In this document: one piece after another, positions 60,781 through 64,000 of the stretch
How positions within the stretch are numbered: position 1 is the first letter of the stretch
Layout of the letters: each line of letters begins with the position of its first letter
Assembly: GCA_001302245.1 (NCBI GenBank)
Contig: LGYU01000013.1
Coordinates: 248,001-312,000 of the forward strand
Direction: 5' to 3'
Source of the DNA: Chitinophagaceae bacterium PMP191F
GTDB lineage: Bacteria; Bacteroidota; Bacteroidia; Chitinophagales; Chitinophagaceae
DNA: 64,000 nucleotides
The notes under the pieces: model-generated
What the model was told of the DNA's origin: nothing
What the model saw: the letters and a program-made list of their open reading frames with translations, nothing else
The model's database searches: none
Translations under genes and position numbers: made by a program

Positions 60781-61519
60781 GTGCATTGGCAGCAAACTGC
60801 TGCATATACCGTGCATTATTGATGGCCGACATTTCCATTGTATTGTTGAAATAAAGAAATACCCGCTTCAATTCCGGCGTGGCTGTAATGTCATTGCCGA
60901 TATGTTGCAGAAATTGTGTGGTATATGCTGACCGGTAGAGTTCTTCTATGCCGTGGAAACGATAATAGGCGGTAATGCTGGTTGCAATAAAGCTATCTGG
61001 TAATTTGGGATAACTCATGCCACAGAACACCACCTGTTGTTGGCGCAATGCATTCAGTACAGTTTCATTCCACCAGCTCTGGTGTCGAAATTCTATTACA
61101 TTGGTAAAAGACGGATCCACATGCAGCAGGATCCTGTTCAGCAGATCAGGTGAATAAACGATACTACCGGGCAACTGAAATAATACACAACCCAGTTTAT
61201 GTTGCAACCCTGCCTTTACAGTAGCATAAAAATCATTCAGTGAAGACTGTGTGTCATGGAATTGCTTATAATGTGTGATCAGTCGTGGAACCTTTACAGA
61301 AAACAAAAAGTTATCCGGACTGGCAGCATACCATTTTTGCAGAAAAGACAGTTGGGGAAAACGGTAAAAAGTAACGTTCAGCTCCAGGGTGTTGAACTGG
61401 CTGCAATAATATTCCAGCCATTTTCGCTGTGGTAATCCTTTGGGATAGAATACCTCCTTCCATGCAGGATAATGAAAACCCGAACAACCGATAAACCACT
61501 GTGCCTGTTTTGCTTTCAT
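60767..61519 (-). CDS. DUF72 (YecE-like) protein
   Basis: 250 residues with a TIM-barrel-like DUF72 pattern: WFIGCSGFHYPAWKEVFYP, FNTLELNVTFYRFP, FLFSVKVPRLITHYK, LGCVLFQLPGSI, VIEFRHQSWW and YYRFHG with VFLYFNNTMEMSAINNA. The function of DUF72 is not established. ATG 61519 is preferred to a farther start at 61543. It overlaps the convergent DUF1080 gene by 14 bases. Confidence 0.85.
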   Translation of the reverse strand: MKAKQAQWFIGCSGFHYPAWKEVFYPKGLPQRKWLEYYCSQFNTLELNVTFYRFPQLSFLQKWYAASPDNFLFSVKVPRLITHYKQFHDTQSSLNDFYATVKAGLQHKLGCVLFQLPGSIVYSPDLLNRILLHVDPSFTNVIEFRHQSWWNETVLNALRQQQVVFCGMSYPKLPDSFIATSITAYYRFHGIEELYRSAYTTQFLQHIGNDITATPELKRVFLYFNNTMEMSAINNARYMQQFAANAPTTA

Positions 61520-61589
61520 AGCAGATATGTTGACTGCAAACATTTAATAAAAAATGTATGCCATCAGCATAGCTATAGCTGTGTAGTAC

Positions 61590-62825
61590 TTATTGTTTCA
61601 GTAAATTATCTATCAGCGCATTAAAATTTTTCTTGTATTCCTCATGATGCGCGCCTGTACCGGGACCCTGAAAACCATTGTCGGTCTTTTTCACCTTACC
61701 GTCTTTACCAATAAAAATGGTAGTGGGGTAGGTTCTGATAGGAGTGATCTCCGGCAATGTTTTTTCTGTTCTTGCAGCATCAGAAACTTTCACCCCGGTG
61801 ATCAGCATCGGATATTGCACATTGTAATGTTGCTGAAACTTGCGCAGGCTTTTTTGTGAGCGATGAAAATCATCTGAATACTCGTATGCCAGTGCTATTA
61901 CTTCTATACCGCGCTGTTTATTGTGGTTGTAAAAGTTGCTCAGGAAAGCAGTTTCATCCATACAGTTGGGGCACCATGAACCCATAAGCTGTATAATGAC
62001 CACTTTGTTTTTAAAACGTGCGTCTGATATGCTTACCATATTGCTGTCAAGATCAGGAAAACGGAAATGCAAACGATCCTGCCCGGGACGCAGATAAACT
62101 GCTGAGATGGTATCAGAATAGGAAGCTTTGGCATTGGCCTCAGCTACCCAGGTTTCAGTAGATGCAGGACCGGAAAACACACGGCCACCGCTGATCTTTT
62201 TATTATTGTCTGCGCGTGCAATGAAAGTAAATGCATGTATACCATCAAAGGCAGACATGAATAGTGAATCACCGCTTACCACTCCTTCCAGGAAACGGTA
62301 ATCGCCGGTGGGTGTAAGAAAGGTACCGGTAAGCTGGCGGCCTTTCTGTACAAACTCAGCTACGGCAATGCTGCTATTCCCTTTTTTATCAGTAAAAGTA
62401 GTAGCCCAGCGGCCGGTAATATTGTGTTTTGCGGGTTGTACATGTTGCGGAAAACGTGCAGCCTGGTTATGAACAATTGTTACCGGCAATGTAACATCAT
62501 TGGCAGAGGTGCCCCTGGTCCAGAAACCACGCAGGGTACCGTCTTTTTCATAATGCAATCTGAAAGAAGATTCAAATACCGGCATGGCTGCCAGTAAAGT
62601 ATCTTTTTCCCAACGTATATCTGTTAAAGGAATACGTTCGGTGGCATTGCGGATAAACCAGGTTGGCTTATTGCCCGTATAGGTTACTTCAAAATTAAAA
62701 TCAATGGTATTGCCATCTGCACGTTGCAGGGAGGCTCTCCACCAGCCTTTGGGAATAACAGTTTGGGCTGATACAGCAGAAACTATACCGGTAAAAGCTG
62801 CGAATAAAAGGACAAATTTTTTCAT
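61590..62825 (-). CDS. TlpA-like redoxin with N-terminal DUF4369-like part
   Basis: An exported thiol-disulfide oxidoreductase of 411 residues. A signal peptide (VSAVSAQ) is followed by about 240 residues of beta-rich sequence (GWWRASLQRADGNTIDFNFE) and a C-terminal thioredoxin domain with VVIIQLMGSWCPNCMDETAF (CPNC active site) and a cis-Pro in IRTYPTTIFIGKDG. The N-terminal part is typical of Bacteroidota TlpA proteins. The signal is clear at ATG 62825. It is 107 bases downstream of the threonine dehydrogenase-type gene. Confidence 0.87.
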   Translation of the reverse strand: MKKFVLLFAAFTGIVSAVSAQTVIPKGWWRASLQRADGNTIDFNFEVTYTGNKPTWFIRNATERIPLTDIRWEKDTLLAAMPVFESSFRLHYEKDGTLRGFWTRGTSANDVTLPVTIVHNQAARFPQHVQPAKHNITGRWATTFTDKKGNSSIAVAEFVQKGRQLTGTFLTPTGDYRFLEGVVSGDSLFMSAFDGIHAFTFIARADNNKKISGGRVFSGPASTETWVAEANAKASYSDTISAVYLRPGQDRLHFRFPDLDSNMVSISDARFKNKVVIIQLMGSWCPNCMDETAFLSNFYNHNKQRGIEVIALAYEYSDDFHRSQKSLRKFQQHYNVQYPMLITGVKVSDAARTEKTLPEITPIRTYPTTIFIGKDGKVKKTDNGFQGPGTGAHHEEYKKNFNALIDNLLKQ

Positions 62826-62932
62826 ATCATTTGTTACAACAATGTAAACTATTACAAGTTTGCAACAAAATGCTAAACCTTTATGATAACCGGCTGAAAA
62901 ATGATTTAATCTACTTTTTTGGTAGAGAATGA

Positions 62933-63880
62933 TCAAAAATTCTTCAGGTTCGTCAGCATATCACTGGTCATTTTGTCCAGGTCATATTCGTGTTTCCAGC
63001 CCCAGTCCTTACGTGCCACGGCATCATCAATGCTTTGCGGCCAGCTATCGGCAATAGCTTGCCTGTAATCGGGTTGATAATCAATATTAAATGATGGAAT
63101 ATGTTGTTGAATGGATGCGGCGATCTCTTTGGGTGAAAAACTCATGGCCGACAGGTTGTAAGAAGTACGTACATGAATCTGTTCGGCAGGTGCTTCCATC
63201 AGCTCGATGGTGGCGCGGATGGCATCCGGCATATACATCATAGGCAGGTAAGTATCTTCTTTCAGAAAGCAGGTATACTTTTGTTCTTCCAGTGCTTCAT
63301 GATAGATCTCCACAGCATAATCTGTAGTACCACCACCCGGTGCGGATTTATAGCTGATAAGACCGGGATAACGCAGACTGCGTACATCCACATTATAACG
63401 CTGGTGATAATAGTTGCACCAGAATTCGCCGGCATATTTACTGATACCGTATACTGTAGTGGGTTCTATAATAGTTTGTTGCGGGCAGTTCTGTTTGGGA
63501 GAAGTAGGGCCAAACACAGCAATGCTGCTGGGCCAGTATACTTTATGGAGTTTTTCTTCGCGTGCAATATCCAGCACATTTAGCAGGCTCTGCATGTTAA
63601 GGCTCCATGCAAGGTTGGGATTTTTTTCGCCGGTAGCAGAAAGAATAGCAGCCAGCAGGTAGATCTGGGTAATGTTCTGGCGGATCACCTGCACATGCAG
63701 CATCTCCTTGTTCATTACATCCAGTGAAACATAAGGCCCGCTGCCTTTCAGCAGTTCATTCTCTTCACGAAGGTCGGAGGCAATTACATTGGCATTGCCG
63801 TATATTTTGCGTAAGGCCAGCGTCAGTTCTACTCCAATCTGGCCGGAGGCGCCTATAACGAGGATTTTTTCTTTTACCAT
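62933..63880 (-). CDS. NAD-dependent epimerase/L-threonine 3-dehydrogenase type
   Basis: A short-chain dehydrogenase/epimerase-like enzyme of 315 residues. Motifs are ILVIGASGQIGVELTLAL (NAD loop), VYWPSSIAVFGP (Ser/Thr), and TTVYGISKYAGEFWCNYY with Tyr-x3-Lys, followed by VRSLRYPGLISYKSAPGGGT and DYAVEIYHEAL, which are typical of epimerase-type threonine dehydrogenases. These oxidise L-threonine to 2-amino-3-ketobutyrate. If correct, the enzyme's usual partner would be a KBL-type synthase; a related family member lies at 4871-6127 but is not adjacent. Confidence 0.82.
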   Translation of the reverse strand: MVKEKILVIGASGQIGVELTLALRKIYGNANVIASDLREENELLKGSGPYVSLDVMNKEMLHVQVIRQNITQIYLLAAILSATGEKNPNLAWSLNMQSLLNVLDIAREEKLHKVYWPSSIAVFGPTSPKQNCPQQTIIEPTTVYGISKYAGEFWCNYYHQRYNVDVRSLRYPGLISYKSAPGGGTTDYAVEIYHEALEEQKYTCFLKEDTYLPMMYMPDAIRATIELMEAPAEQIHVRTSYNLSAMSFSPKEIAASIQQHIPSFNIDYQPDYRQAIADSWPQSIDDAVARKDWGWKHEYDLDKMTSDMLTNLKNF

Positions 63881-64000
63881 AATAGCACAGCAATTAAATT
63901 GTCGCAAAGAAAGAAAAAATCAGGTATAGAAATCTATTATTTAAAGAAAAGCAGGCAATTGTTTTGATAACAACCCATTCGTTTAACAAACCGGCTGATT

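Overview
The window is a chromosomal segment from a member of the Bacteroidota, most likely family Chitinophagaceae (Chitinophaga/Niastella/Filimonas-like). The reasons are a type IX secretion C-terminal sorting domain, Bacteroidota-type promoters (TAnnTTTG at -7, sometimes TTTG near -33), weak Shine-Dalgarno sequences, a Bacteroidota DAHP synthase-chorismate mutase fusion, a bifunctional HisB, a PafA-type alkaline phosphatase and moderate GC. No rRNA, tRNA, CRISPR array, prophage or complete insertion sequence was recognised.

Layout. 1-4.4 kb: 3' part of ftsK, lolA, ubiX and a thioredoxin-like lipoprotein. 4.4-4.9 kb: a gene-free block with a LacI-type palindrome, nested inverted repeats, a promoter and a terminator. 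4.9-11.5 kb: an alpha-oxoamine synthase, a PafA-like phosphatase and a large M16 protease. 11.5-12.2 kb: a structured non-coding stretch ending in an orphan terminator. 12.2-17.6 kb: two tandem GT-C membrane glycosyltransferases, then class I and class II fructose-bisphosphate aldolases. 18-25 kb: an unnamed kinase-like protein, a periplasmic-binding-type cobalamin protein, a small exported protein, a cystathionine beta-synthase/cysteine synthase, a SET-domain protein with a lysine-rich tail and a hydrolase. 25-33.7 kb: tex, an ECF sigma factor with a probable anti-sigma factor, a CtpA-type protease and a MurNAc kinase/MurQ recycling pair. 34-36 kb: a T9SS cargo protein and a hypothetical protein.

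36.3-46.7 kb holds a nearly complete aromatic amino acid set: prephenate dehydratase, aminotransferase, prephenate dehydrogenase, (DEAD-box helicase), DAHP synthase-chorismate mutase, (Y1 transposase-like protein), aroB, aroA and aroC. It is preceded by an unannotated leader peptide containing an alternating Tyr-Phe run and by a rho-independent attenuator ending 6 bases before the first structural gene. 47-51.8 kb is a cell-envelope cluster (VanX-like dipeptidase, L,D-transpeptidase, RlpA, OmpA/TSP3 protein). 51.9-56.9 kb is a hisGDCB operon on the minus strand, preceded by a leader peptide with four consecutive His codons, a terminator and a matching antiterminator. 57-64 kb holds an S9 peptidase, acylphosphatase, DUF1080, DUF72, a TlpA-like protein and an L-threonine dehydrogenase-type epimerase.

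The most notable finds are the two attenuation leaders, which share one promoter architecture and have almost no 5' UTR. Next are the HUH transposase with a REP-like hairpin inside the aromatic cluster, the orphan structured RNA regions at 4.4-4.7 kb and 11.5-12.2 kb, the SET-domain protein, and the kinase-like protein at 18-19 kb. All calls come from reading the sequence; no database search was run.
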